Shown here: positions 35,101-46,347 of the stretch, piece by piece | Layout of the letters: each line of letters opens with the position of its first letter | Numbering within the stretch: the first letter of the stretch is position 1 | Source: Manis javanica | Lineage: Eukaryota; Chordata; Mammalia; Pholidota; Manidae | Assembly: GCF_040802235.1 (NCBI RefSeq) | Contig: NC_133157.1 | Location: forward strand, 88,584,001-88,648,000 | DNA length: 64,000 nucleotides | Direction of reading: 5' to 3' | Program-made: the position numbers and the translations under genes | Notes under the pieces: generated by a model | Told to the model about the DNA's origin: nothing | What the model saw: the letters and a program-made list of their open reading frames with translations, nothing else | Databases searched by the model: none

Positions 35101-35307
35101 TAGCGCGGCGCTCGGAACTGACCTACTAACACACATCTCCTCGCGCGGCCACGGCGCCCGCGGACCCGGCGCGCCGCCCGCCTCTTGCGCCGCGCCCTCC
35201 CGCCGCCGCCCCGGAGTGCCGGCCGAGCTGAGCCGAGCTCCGAGCGCCGCCAGGCCCGCTTTCAGCCGCCCGCTCTTTCTCCCCGCCGACCCGCGAGCAG
35301 GAACACG
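35095..35307 (+). other. NFIL3: NFIL3 exon 1 (non-coding), donor GTAAG at 35308
   Basis: The 3' end is set by ACACG|GTAAGCG, a strong donor (GTAAG at 35308-35312), inside the CpG island and in the right position and strand for NFIL3. The exon seems to lack an ATG, in keeping with the known non-coding first exon of the gene. Spliced to exon 2 it would read ...ACACG|GTAACC. The 5' end is an estimate from the promoter elements. Confidence 0.6.
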
Positions 35308-35503
35308 GTAAGCGCTCCGCCCACCGCCGGCCCGGCCCGCGACTCGCGCCCGGCGCCCCGCTCCCCCGCCCGCTCCCGGGGCGCGCGGCCGGCGGGCGCA
35401 GAGCGCGGGGCTGGCTGGGCTGCGCGCTGGGCAGGCCGGCAGCGGCGAGTGTGCTCGGCGCTTTGGTTACATAAACTTTAGCTGCCTTGTCAGGAGGGGA
35501 CTC

Positions 35504-35519
35504 GCCACCTTAAGGTGGC
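35504..35519. promoter_or_regulatory. 16-bp perfect palindrome GCCACCTTAAGGTGGC
   Basis: The reverse complement is identical, so the site is fully self-complementary with no spacer. It lies 197 bases into intron 1, at the edge of the promoter CpG island. It carries two inverted CACCT (ZEB/SNAIL-type) cores. The function is unknown. Confidence 0.55.
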
Positions 35520-37033
35520 TGCTTTGATTGCAGCGCTCTCTCGCCAGCACGTAGTCGGGCTGGCTTGCGCTCCCCCGCTGGTGTTGCATAATGTCTCCTG
35601 ATCTCAGGAAAATTGATGTTTTGGTAGAGAAGCGCGCCGGGGAGGCTGAGCCATCTCGAGCGGGAAGGGCAACGCGCCTTCCTTTCAGGTCCCTGCTGCA
35701 GGGCCGGGGCGGGAGCGAGGGGCTGAGTAATGGGGAGTAGTCTCGGGTTTTTCGTTGAGACCGCGTTGGTAGCGCGAGCGGTGACGGCATTCAGAGAATG
35801 CCTTTGCCGCGCTTGTTTGTGTCTGCACAGAGGTTTTCCATCCACCCTGTTTGTCGTCAGCGTGTTTTAGCAGCGCTCGGGAAGGCTGTGGGATTTGTCC
35901 TTGCGTACAATTGCATAATCTGCCCACGGTGAAACATTGGCAAGGATTACGGGCCGATGTGGGAATGTACGCCTACGTGTGCAATGATTTGGTAATTTTA
36001 GCGCAGCGTCGGATTGTAGATCGTTACATCTATACCACATCCCAGATAAAAAAAGATACACTCTTACAAAACATGAAAGGAAGACTTCCTCGGGTTGAAT
36101 TCTCATCTTGGATATTAATTAGCAGGGTTTGCCCCTTTGGTGTTCTGAGCTATTATTTTTAAATCTGGGCAAACCATTGTGATGTTTACCTCCCCACCTT
36201 CCTAATTTTATGCATTCCATTCGATCAGCCCTGTTTCTCACCTTGTCATTGCTGCTTCAGACACGACAAGACAGATCACAGAAGAGTTTCCTGGAAATGT
36301 TGCATTATGTAACTGCCAATTTGCTGGCAGTGAGCATAGGAAGAGGGAGCTAATTACGTGATTTTATAATCTTGCTACAAAGAAAGTAGGACAGCCTCAG
36401 CCTTTAAAATGTCACTGTAACAGTTTTTTTTAAAAAGGATATTTTAAAAAGGAAAGTAGACAACCGGGTAAGCGACCGAGTTTGCTCCTGCGGCCGAATG
36501 TTTGTCTTTTGCCCTAAATGAAATGTGCTTTCTTCTAAATTTAGCTCTAACTCTCACATTTTAACAATTGTGGCCTCGCAGCGCTATTTTTGGTGTTTTC
36601 TCCAGGGCTGTGTGCAAATACAAGTTCAAGGCCATTTGCTGTAGTTTTAACTCCACGCCTTCGGGGACCTTTGATAAGATTGTATTTTTAGGAAGGCATT
36701 TCGCAGAGCTGTGATCTGCTGGATGCTGACTCCCATTTATCTTTGTAAAGGACACTTTAGGAAAGTGCTGTTCGCTGAGAACAGCGGGGGATGACCAGGT
36801 GTCTTCTGCTCTTGGCTTTTGTAAATAACAACAGTGAATGAGATCACAGTGTTTGTTTCACGTCGTATTTTTTTCTCCAGAACAGATATGATTTATGGGA
36901 AACATAATAAATTAGGAGAATATGTTTTGGTATGGATGCCCTAGTTTTATTGATGTGAGAATATGTGAATATACAGTGTACCCAGATTTTACATTTCTTC
37001 CTGGACTCTTACACGTAGTGTACTTGTGCGAAA

Positions 37034-37069
37034 ATACACACACACACACACACACCATCTATAGATCTA

Positions 37070-37130
<61 letters not shown>

Positions 37131-37132
37131 GA
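37034..37132 (+). repeat. Compound microsatellite (CA)n and (ATCT)n
   Basis: About ten CA units (37035-37054) are followed by CATCTATAGATCTAT and then about 15 ATCT units ending at about 37131. It is intronic and likely length-polymorphic. Confidence 0.95.
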
Positions 37133-37289
37133 TGGTGTGTATATGTCAGATTTTTTCCCCCTAACGTAACATTTAAATAAAGTGCAGGGTTGAAGTTTTT
37201 TGGGGGGCTTGGGGGTGGGTGGGCGTATTATAGAGATTCCCTTCTGGAACAAATTATATTACCCCAAATAATTGCAGTCGCTTTCCAAG

Positions 37290-37900
37290 AAGCTGATATT
37301 GCTCTAGGGCCCCCGTTGTCCGACCCTGATCTACTTTGGACCTCGGGCCTGGCGCCCGGCTCCTGCAAGGGGCCGCATAGTGCCACCTTCCGATCGCGAC
37401 CTCCAGTGGCGCGCCCCTTTCCTCCCGAGGGCCGGTGGGGGATGGGGGGCGGGGGGGTGACCCGGCGCGGGCCGCGGGTTGGGCCCGAGGAGCGCCCCGG
37501 GCGGTTCTTGGGCCGGGACTGCATGGCGGCCTGCGCTCCTCGCCCCCACCCCGCATTCCTTTGTTCTGGCGCGGGGGTCCTGGCGGCTGCGAGGCTCCGC
37601 TGCGCCGCCCACCCGGCGGGGGCGGGTCCCGCGGAGGCGCGGCGCGGGGCGCGCGGAGGGACGGCCTGGAGCCGGGGAATACTGGTGCACCCAGCGTTCC
37701 CCGGCGGACGGAGGGAGTAGGGGCAGCAGGGCAGGAGCGGGAAGGGAGTAGGGGCAGCAGGGCGGGAGCGGGAGGGGAGCTGGCCCCGCCGCGGTGAGAG
37801 GGCAGCTGGGTCTGCTCAGCCTCGGTACCCCGCCGCCCGCGCCCCTCCGGCCCCTGCAGGGCCTGCCCCTGCCTTTCGCGCAGTGAGCTCCCGAGCCTGG
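37290..37900. promoter_or_regulatory. Second CpG island, within NFIL3 intron 1
   Basis: It is strongly GC- and CpG-rich, separated from the promoter island by about 1.8 kb of AT-rich DNA. It contains GC boxes (GGGGGCGGG at about 37617) and G-runs. It could be an alternative NFIL3 promoter or a regulatory island. No clear first exon with a donor was identified. Frames of over 200 codons on the minus strand are compositional. Confidence 0.65.
37713..37774 (+). repeat. 31-bp tandem duplication
   Basis: Two near-identical 31-base units start with GGGAGTAGGGGCAGCAGGGC (37713 and 37744) and differ at a few bases. They lie in the second CpG island. Confidence 0.85.
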
Positions 37901-39239
37901 CAGACACCTTTGTTCCGGGAGGCTTCGTTGTACTGGGGAGCTTCGTACTTCTTGATTCGCGAAGTGAAAAAGACCTAAGAAAACCTCCAAATGTCAGCAG
38001 ACCGCAGAAATTGAAGGTGGGGGCGCTCCAGCATTGATGGGGATGGAACGGAGGGCCCCTGCTTGACCGGTTAGTCAGAGTCGCTGGGTTTTTTTGTTTT
38101 GTTTTTCGATCATTTTTTACGTTGTCAAAGGCTACAGTGGAGAGAAGTTGAATCTCCGGAGTTCAAAATAAAACAAAAGTCCAGTCACCCACGGCGACAC
38201 CGCGGTCGTGCTGTAAGCGAACAGTGCTTGCACCCTGGGATGAGGACTCCTGAGGTCGCGGTCATTATCCTGGCGTAAGGACTCCAGAGGTCGCTCATGC
38301 CATAAATCGCAGGGACTTTGGGGCGACGTTACAGATGTTCACTGAAGGCTCCTTAACGCAGTTGAAAAGTTGGCTTCTGTGTAATCATATTTTACACCCT
38401 TGTCCCAACCACAACCTCTTTGGAGTTTCAGGGGCAGGAGTTAGGAAGGGCCCAGGCTCAGAACAACATGCTCAGAAGAGCCCGGGCCAGGCCCCAGCCC
38501 GGGGTCGTGGGGACTGCCAGGGTGAACTGAGGGAGGAAAATCCGAGCAGCTGTGAGGAGCTCGGAAAATGTTTCCTGTATCGTTGACCAGGAACCAGGTG
38601 GTTGGTTTTTTTTTTAGATGAAGGTAGTCACCTTCATTTTTCTCTACCTAAATCTCTGTCAGATAATAGTAGGGATTAAAGTTTGAATTAAGCCTATTAT
38701 TAAAGATCCTTCTTGAAATTCTTTTTGTTCCAAAATGATTAATTTTTTTCTCCCCCAAAATGGTTGGCCATATGTTCAGTGGTAATTTTAAGTTTGAAGG
38801 GAATTCTTGATAGAATGGCTGAACCTCCAACTTCTGAGGCACTGGGTTAATGTTTTGGGGGAATCTGTTTGAAGGAGTACAGGGGTGAGTGGATGGCAGC
38901 AAGAAGGATGTAAAAAGTGACAAACAGCTTGGTTTTCTCCAGTTCCCTTGACCTCTCTGTGAGGGTCTTCCTTGGCCTGGATAACCTCTGAACCTAAGTT
39001 CTGTGGTCTAAGATCAGCAGAGGCTGGTTAGACCCTACAGGTGAGGTATCTGGGAGCCAGTGTGTGTGGCCTACTGGGTTGAAAACTAGGGACATGCCCA
39101 TGAAACCACAAAGCTGAGCCCTTTTGACTAATACAGAGTATTTCTCTGGTTAGCCCATTTCCTTGCCACCTAGGGCAATGTTTTCCTGAGAATCAGGAGG
39201 CTGAAAAGGCCTAGAACTAATACTTGTTGATTAAAAGGT

Positions 39240-39430
39240 TGTTTACTAAACACTTACCCTGCATATGCCAGGCACTGTACGGGGGTGATGATAACTGTTG
39301 TCATCAGGGTGATGTTCTGTTATCATTCCCACTTTACAGATAAGGGGTTAGCAGCCCAGGCCACAAGCCTGAAAACAGGATGGGGAGCTGTGCTGGTAAC
39401 CCCTTTCAGTCTCTCTCCCTTCCCTAAGTG
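39240..39430 (+). repeat. MIR SINE
   Basis: ACTAAACACTTACCCTGCAT, ATGCCAGGCACTGTACG and CCACTTTACAGATAAGGGG follow the MIR consensus in sense orientation. Confidence 0.85.
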
Positions 39431-42400
39431 TGAGCGGGAGCTGACTGTAGTTTTTGAAGCAATTTCCTTTCTGTGCTAAAGGCTTATCTTTGCAAAGCGC
39501 AATTTAACATCACTGTGATGCAACAGCCTGAAAATTAAAAACTCTTTGTTTAGAGTCCTTTCCCAGGTTGAGCAATGTGCCTGACTCATCAACTGAGTGG
39601 ATATTTCTAGTTGACCTTGCCCTGGTCCGTGGAGTCCGTTCTGAGACGTGTGATTGCAGCATGGATGGAAAGGCACCGTCATATTGCCTAGGCTTTATTT
39701 TTACCCGAGCTAAAATCACACATACTTCATTATTTCCATTGTAATCCAGATGGCATTGATGCTGTTAAAAGGTGTTTATTTTTAATTTGTATTGAGGAAT
39801 TAGAGTACACTTGGGATTCAATTCCAACTATGACAGAAACAATGTAATTGAAGTTTCCTTTCATATTCACTTCTTGTTTTTGTAAGGTATGCCTGTATTT
39901 CACAGGATTAACACATTGTTTGATATCCTGTTATTTTTTCTGAATTATATTTGAGTTGATTTTTATCCAGATCTGGCTTTTAGGAGAATGTCGAAAGAGC
40001 TGACCTTTGATCACAGACATTACATAAGAGTTTTTCAGTTTCAAAATGAATTTGTGTTACCATCACCCCCAATTACCTCTCAAGTTTCTTTGCAAATAAC
40101 TTTCCTGTAGTTAAAAAATAATTCTGTTTCTCGTGTGATTTTAATTAGAGAGCTTAAGCTTGTTTTTATGATAAGAAAGTTTAGTAGGGATTTACTAGTA
40201 ATCTGTGCTTTGAGGGCTTGGTTTCATTGGAATCAGAATGATGTTTAAAAAGCCTTTTAGTTATCAGAACATGGTGTCTCTTATTCATTAACTTTCTAGG
40301 GATCTTCAACTGCAATTAAGTAGCCTTCAAATAAACACTAAAAGATTTTTTTAAATCTGTCCTATTCATAAGGCACATAATAAAATGAAGGACATTTGTA
40401 ATCACTGCTCACTGGGAAAGAAAACAAAATTAAAAAGAAATTAAAAAGCCAAGCTGAGGAGAATTGGAATGATTCTTTGGTGTAATTACAAACACTCAGG
40501 AACTTTCCCTACCATATCCTTTCCCCACCCAGCCACTGCACCCGCACCATTTTGCCATCTTCACTCCATGTTGCATGTGTTTTGGTACTACTGACCCAGG
40601 GCAGAATTTCCTGTATCAGGGTTACTTTGCGACCATTGGTGACTCTTAGAATATCAGGTTAGTTGCTAGACTGGTTTTTTTTTTAAGTTTCAAGAAAACC
40701 AATAGTCCCTAATTTGAAGAGACTGCAGATTTTTAAAAATGCATTACTCTTACAGCACTCCCCAAATTCCTCTCCCTCTTTAGTGAGGGTGGTTTTATCT
40801 TTATTTCTCAAGCCAAGCAGTTGTTTTGTATGCATTAGCATCTATGTGCTTACTCTGTGCAATCTTCAGAATATTGTCATTGTCCACTAGGTTATAAACA
40901 CTGGTCTCTTTCATAGAAAAAATGTCAAGTTATACCAATTCATATTTCAATTCCTTAAATTGTGTCAGTGCTATAATAAAATGTAATTTTGTCATCCTAT
41001 TTAGTAACTTTAAAGCTACTAGTCAAGTAGTTCTTTGTTGAGGATAAGAGAGCAAGAAGCTTGAAATATTTTCATGTATCATAAGCTCCATCAAGTTTTG
41101 ACATACTTATTTACAGATGTACCCAAATAGAAAAAGTAGGTCAATTTGTTGCTATGGTAGGAGAGTTTTTGGCAAAGTGTGGAAGTCTGTTTATGTGTGA
41201 GTTGCTCTCTTGATCAAGTACACATTTCTCTTTGACTTTAGGGTTAAAGTCTGTGTCACCAGAGACAGAATAGAATTAAATTATGAATGGGAGGCACTTC
41301 ACTGGCACTTAGAGAGCTTTAGCTTAGTTTTAATTTTAAAAATCTTTTATTTTTCAGCCTGATTAGAAAATTCTGTTGCACCTTCAGTATTTCCTGAATG
41401 TTTTCATCCCTCCACTCTCCAACACTTGATTGCGCATGTGTATTCTTTTCCTAGTTTATGTTCTCTTTAAATACCAGATTTTATTTTTATTCATGAAAAG
41501 AAGTAAAGCATTTTATGAAAACAATCATGTTGTGGGTTTTACCCACAGGAAAAAAACCTAGGTTAACATTTTGCTCCTGTTAGCAGTTTAAAGAACTGTG
41601 GGTTAATTAACTTTTTTTCCCACTAAAATGACACTTATCTCAAAACAAGCAACTGACCACTTAGTGGAAAGATGTTTAACAGTTTAACAAAGAGGATTTT
41701 TTTTTCTCCTTTAATGGTGTCTGTACTATACCTCTGAGGAAATAAGTAGCACATCCAGAGACTAGAGGAAAAATGAGATAGTTCTACAGAAATGCTCCCA
41801 AGTCATTGATGCTCCCATTTCATATGTTGACAGAATTGTAAAATCAGAATACATAATAGAAGCAATTTGCAATAAGAGTTCCGCTTTAAAGAGATAATTA
41901 ATAACAAAATTTTCTCACAGTAGATTTTAATGTCTAAACTATTAGCAAGATTTTAGATTCTTGGAGCAAAATGTTTCTTTTCTTGTTTTGTAGAGCTTGA
42001 ATTGTCAAGCATTATTCCTCTGAGAGATGCGTGAGAGGCCAGGGAAGCAACAGGCCTGTCATTGTAAACATAAGTAATGCGGTCACTCCTCAATGGGAAA
42101 TTTGGTCTAGAATTTATGTTGTAAAGTTTTATTCTTTTAGAGAATTTTCTAAACCAAATTTTAATCTTAAAACGGTATTCAGGTCCTCTGACTTAGGTAG
42201 ACTGTAAAACAAGGTTAGGAAACAACTCCAGCCGGTAGAGAAAGTGTTAGTGACTGCCCAGCCCCAGGCGGTGGGGGAAAATAAGTCCACTGGAATGTGA
42301 TACTCCAGCTCCGAAATTTCTCTTTTTATGTGTGTTTTTAAGAAATAGCCATATTACCTAATGGGTGTGATGAAGCTGAGCAGACCAGTATCACAGAACT

Positions 42401-43054
42401 TGCATTTGGTGTCAGTTACTCACCAAAAAGGAAACTTCAGTGTGACTGATACAGCAGAGTGGTAGCTGAAAACCGGAGGCAGAGGCTGGGGAAGCCAGTC
42501 ATTAAGGGGAAACATTAGGATTTGAAATAAACTCATTAGGTGAGCATAGTGATGTTTTTAGAAGGCATTGTAAACTACCTCTACATTCCACTTAAGCTCC
42601 TGCTTGAGGAACATGAATAGATCCTGGGGCCCCCTTAAGTGCTGTGTGATCTTGGGAGAGTCACTTAGTCTTTATGTGTTTTAACTGCCCACCCTTCCCC
42701 GAAAATGGATACATTTTGGTTTTGTACCAAAAAATCACTGGTGACAATGCCTATAGCTATAGCTATAATTTTTTCTTTACCTTTATTTTAGTATATAGGA
42801 TTGTCAGAGAAGATTAAAATCTTAGCAGAGATATGAAATTTTGGAATGCTTTCTCAATTCATTGACTACTCTGAGGACATAAACTAGCTCTGAGAAAGCT
42901 GAAGGGAGGTTCCAGATGTTACCCTCTGTTGCCTTAAAGAAGTTCTGGCAACATCTAGTAGCACCTTACTGCCCCCAGAGTAACTGACAAGTGAGGTGTT
43001 AGAGGGAGACTCAGCAGAGCGCCCTCTGCAAGTAGAACAGAGCGCACCAGTAGA

Positions 43055-43235
43055 GGAAAGGGACTGGGGCCTGGACCATGCCAGGCTGTGTGACACTGGG
43101 CAAGTCACTTAACTTCTCTTAGTCTGCATTTCCCATCTGAAAGTGGTTACTGTGAGCGTAATGAAATAAAGACAGGCCAGTCTTAGTGCATGTTGTATAG
43201 TAAGTGTTTGGTAAATGGCATCTAATATGATTGTT
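43055..43235 (-). repeat. MIR SINE, reverse orientation
   Basis: CTGTGTGACACTGGGCAAGT, CACTTAACTTCTCTTAGTCTGC and ATAGTAAGTGTTTGGTAAATGG are the MIR reverse complement. A second weak piece (GTGATCTTGGGAGAGTCACTTAG) is at 42646. Confidence 0.82.
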
Positions 43236-45849
43236 GTTGTTATCACAACAGTGTACTAGAAACTATTCAATATGTGCTCCGGGCCCCCATGTGGTGGTGC
43301 CCCCCACCCCCTACCAGCCCATCTGTGTCCGTACACCATAGGTGCTCCATGTGTGGGGTGATAAATCAATTAATGAATAAGAGAAACTGTTAACATGTAA
43401 AATACCTTTTTTAGAATTTACATAGTATTAAATTTTTTAGAAGTATCAAGAAAGTTTTTTTGGTCACAAAACTCTTCTATACAGTAAATGAGTGACTGTC
43501 AGTCAAATGTGGAGTACCTAGAATATTCCGTGCGTTGTGAGGATACATATATATTACTTAGTCCTCTGAAGTAGTCTTCAGGCTAATTGAATATACACAC
43601 CAACATGCAGGAAGATACACGTGCACAAAATCAGCACCTCTACATTATCTCATACTGAACCCTTTTCAACACTGCAAAATTGTTTGATGATGAATAATAT
43701 TACAGAAAATATCCAAAAATAGTATGTGGTGATTTGCCAATGGAGTCGGAGAGACAGTTAATATTTGCAGATGAGGGAGGAACCCAGATTGTAGTACACG
43801 TAGTAAAATTCAAATAGGAGAAAGGTTAACTACAAAGAAATGATACTTTCTGCAGGTTTTAAATGTACCAACAAAGTTCTAGAGATGATGAGGTGGGCGA
43901 ACAATACTTAGACACCAAGAGGAGTTAAGGAGATTCTAAGACAAGCAGACTATTTTCATTAAATCGGAATGGGATTCTGTTCTCCACACAGTGTGCAGGG
44001 GGCTGCCTGGCCCCCACTCACACCAGACTCACGAGCATGTGGTCTTTGGACCAGGCAGCTGAAAGAACTCCAGCTCACCCAATGCGGATTTGAAATGATG
44101 GAAATGGTATGAAAGGATGAAAATTTTACAGAGAATAACTAAGCAGAATGAGGGGCATTTCAAAGGCATGACTGTAAAAACTATAGCTGAGGCAAAATGT
44201 GACAGGCATGTAAATTTTTTAAAGTAAGGGACAAATTTAAAAATGGGAAAGATTCTCAGGTGGATCAGATACACAGAATAACAGTGTGCAGGGAGTTATG
44301 TGATGTATAAAAAGACAGTAGTACCAGAGGGCCCGGTGTGAAAGGGCCATGAAAGGCACCTTGGGGAGATCCCTGTAATTGTTCGGCCACTGGAATGCTT
44401 AGTCTTTGCTCCAACACTCATGTACTGTAACTGATTAAGGGAATCCTTAACAGGAGGACAGAATCCTGTCCATACGTAGAAGAAAAATGGGTTTTCATGT
44501 CAGAAGATGAAAATATAGAAACTAGTGTTGTTTTACTGAGTGGGGAGACCAGAAATCCAAAGTCCCTTCCTACACTATCATGCCTGCCCAGGCAGACTCC
44601 TCGCCTTCATTTCCCACTGAAGTTGTAGTATCAAAAACAAACAAACTTGGTATTAGTAATAACAGGTTTTGCTAGATTGCAACCCACTGTTTCCGTATTG
44701 GCTCAGTTTAATGGACAAAAACGTGATATGAAACCTCATTCTTTATGATCCTGAAATTATTACATCATTGCTTCTATTCCTTCTGGAAAAGGCATGAGAA
44801 GCTGGCAGTCTTTCCCAGTTGATAAAATTAAACTTCATTAGTCATTAGAAAACTATGCACAAGAAAGAAAGAGTGACGTAAAACAAAAGCATTTAATCTT
44901 TTTAATGTGGCAGGATAAAGTGCCACATGCATTGTGCTGAATGCTCAGTTAGTTGTCTTGCCACATCTCCTTTATGAAAGTATCAGCTCCCGGAAAATTA
45001 GCAGAGAGCCTGTTAGATCCAAAACCCACCTCGAGACGATTGTTATTGGAACCTAATAAGATGTATTATCTCATGTCAAGCCAAACTCAGATTATAAATA
45101 TTTCATCAGTGGAAAAGGAAACTAGTTGATGGTCATATTTTTTTAGTTCTTTTATTATTTTGTTTGAAACTAATTAGCAAAATGAAAAGAAATTCTTTCC
45201 ATAATTCCCTTCTCTCAGTTTAAAATAATACTGAGTTTCAAGACTGCACTGTACTTAAAAAGGAAATCCCTTTGAATAGTAGCTATTGCTTTTAGTCCAG
45301 AACTACTATGTAAATGAAATCTATTTTGACAGAATTTTCAGGATTGGAAAAGGCACTTTGGGTGCTTCAATCTTGAGTGAATGTTTGATCAGTGAATTTG
45401 AAGGAGCCAGGAAAAAATAATTTCTAATCTCATAACGCACATGCTTCAAAGAGTTAGCTTTTTTTAGGAGAATCCCTCTCTCAGGTATGCTGAGGCCCCG
45501 GGTGGAGTAAGCTGCACAGAAGCCCACCAGGTGGCCAGGGGTGTGATAGACAGGTTTTGTGCCCACATAACAGTCATGTTGAAACAACCACATGTCAGTT
45601 GTTTGTGTGGCTTTTATTTTCATTTTTATGGTAATAAAAATTTAGCCCTGATTGCACTTTATTCCACATAATTGCCGAATTTGTTTACTAATACTAAAGG
45701 GGTTTTCTTGGAAAAGTTCCTTTAAAAGGGAAGCTGATTTGCTTTGCAGTGATGTAAATGTTATCTAAAATGATTCTGAAGCACCACAATATGCAAGTAC
45801 TATTGAAACACCTACCAGGCAGAGGCGATCCGTCGTTCCCTCCCTGTAG

Positions 45850-46150
45850 TGCCCCATCTCCACGTGCCCTCACCCACACTGCTTCGGAGACTCAGCCTTC
45901 CTCTGCTCCTCCCCCAGGGCAGATGTGTTCATGCTCTCCCTCTTCTGGATCACATGTTGCTCTGCTGATAGGTCTCACTGGGGATTTGTCTTCTGCAGCT
46001 TTGCTTTAGGGTATAAGTATTTGGGTCCTTTTCAGGATTGTAAACTCTGTGAAGGAAAAAGCTACATCTTGTGCAGAACTGTGTACCTGAAATGCTTATT
46101 GTAGTTCCTTATACATAACTGGTGCTGAATGTTTACCCAGTGGATAACTG
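45850..46150. repeat. L2-like LINE remnant next to exon 2
   Basis: GATTGTAAACTCTGTGAAGG, TTCCTTATACATAACTGGTG and CTGAATGTTTAC resemble the well-known L2 3' end. It runs to within about 20 bases of the exon 2 acceptor. The upstream C-rich part may also be L2. Confidence 0.55.
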
Positions 46151-46244
46151 TTTTCTTTCCATGTATTGCAGGTAACCTGGAAGACTCCTACTGCATTCAG
46201 TAAGAGGAGCCTGAGAGATTCATTATTGACAGGAGAACCGAAGG

Positions 46245-46305
46245 ATGAATACTGATGGATGTTAACCCCCAGTTTTCAAAGCATTTGAGAATCCTGGGAA
46301 AATAA
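46245..46305 (+). promoter_or_regulatory. NFIL3: Cluster of three overlapping uORFs in NFIL3 5' UTR
   Basis: Three ATGs lie within 17 bases, one in each frame: 46245 (6 codons, stop by 46265), 46255 (16 codons, stop by 46305) and 46259 (9 codons, stop by 46288). All end before the main ATG at 46348, so reinitiation is possible. The second has a purine (A) at +4-adjacent context and G at +4. The main ATG has C at -3 and C at +4, a weak context. Confidence 0.75.
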
Positions 46306-46347
46306 TTTGTTCTCCTGCACTGCACATACAGGTTAAGGTCATTTCTG

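Larger units (their letters stand above)
34050..35480. promoter_or_regulatory. NFIL3: CpG island over NFIL3 promoter and exon 1
   Basis: This is a dense run of CG dinucleotides and very high GC, beginning near the TTACGTCGCCCGG at 34058 and fading after 35480. It covers the predicted start region, exon 1 and the first 170 bases of intron 1. Overlapping long frames on both strands here arise from base composition. The limits are by eye. Confidence 0.85.
35308..46171 (+). other. NFIL3: NFIL3 intron 1
   Basis: The 10.9-kb intron runs from GTAAGC (35308) to the acceptor TTTCTTTCCATGTATTGCAG (AG at 46170-46171). It holds a second CpG island, a microsatellite, two MIRs and an L2. The stretch 39.5-42.6 kb is AT-rich and nearly free of recognisable repeats, as expected of intronic DNA under some constraint, but I see no exon or RNA gene in it. 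Confidence 0.8.

Noticed and set aside
34381-35132. Minus-strand frames of 170-225 codons across the NFIL3 promoter
   Set aside because: They overlap in several frames, are proline/arginine/alanine-rich and lie in a CpG island, where stop codons are rare. No domain or conserved start.
37070-37132. Regularly spaced repeats as a possible CRISPR array
   Set aside because: Pure tetranucleotide microsatellite without spacers, in a mammalian genome.
36922-37164. 80-codon frame with SIYLSIYLSIYL repeat
   Set aside because: Translation of the ATCT microsatellite, not a coding sequence.
37254-37990. Minus-strand frames of about 217-219 codons in intron 1
   Set aside because: Same compositional effect in the second CpG island. 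Low-complexity translation and competing frames on both strands.
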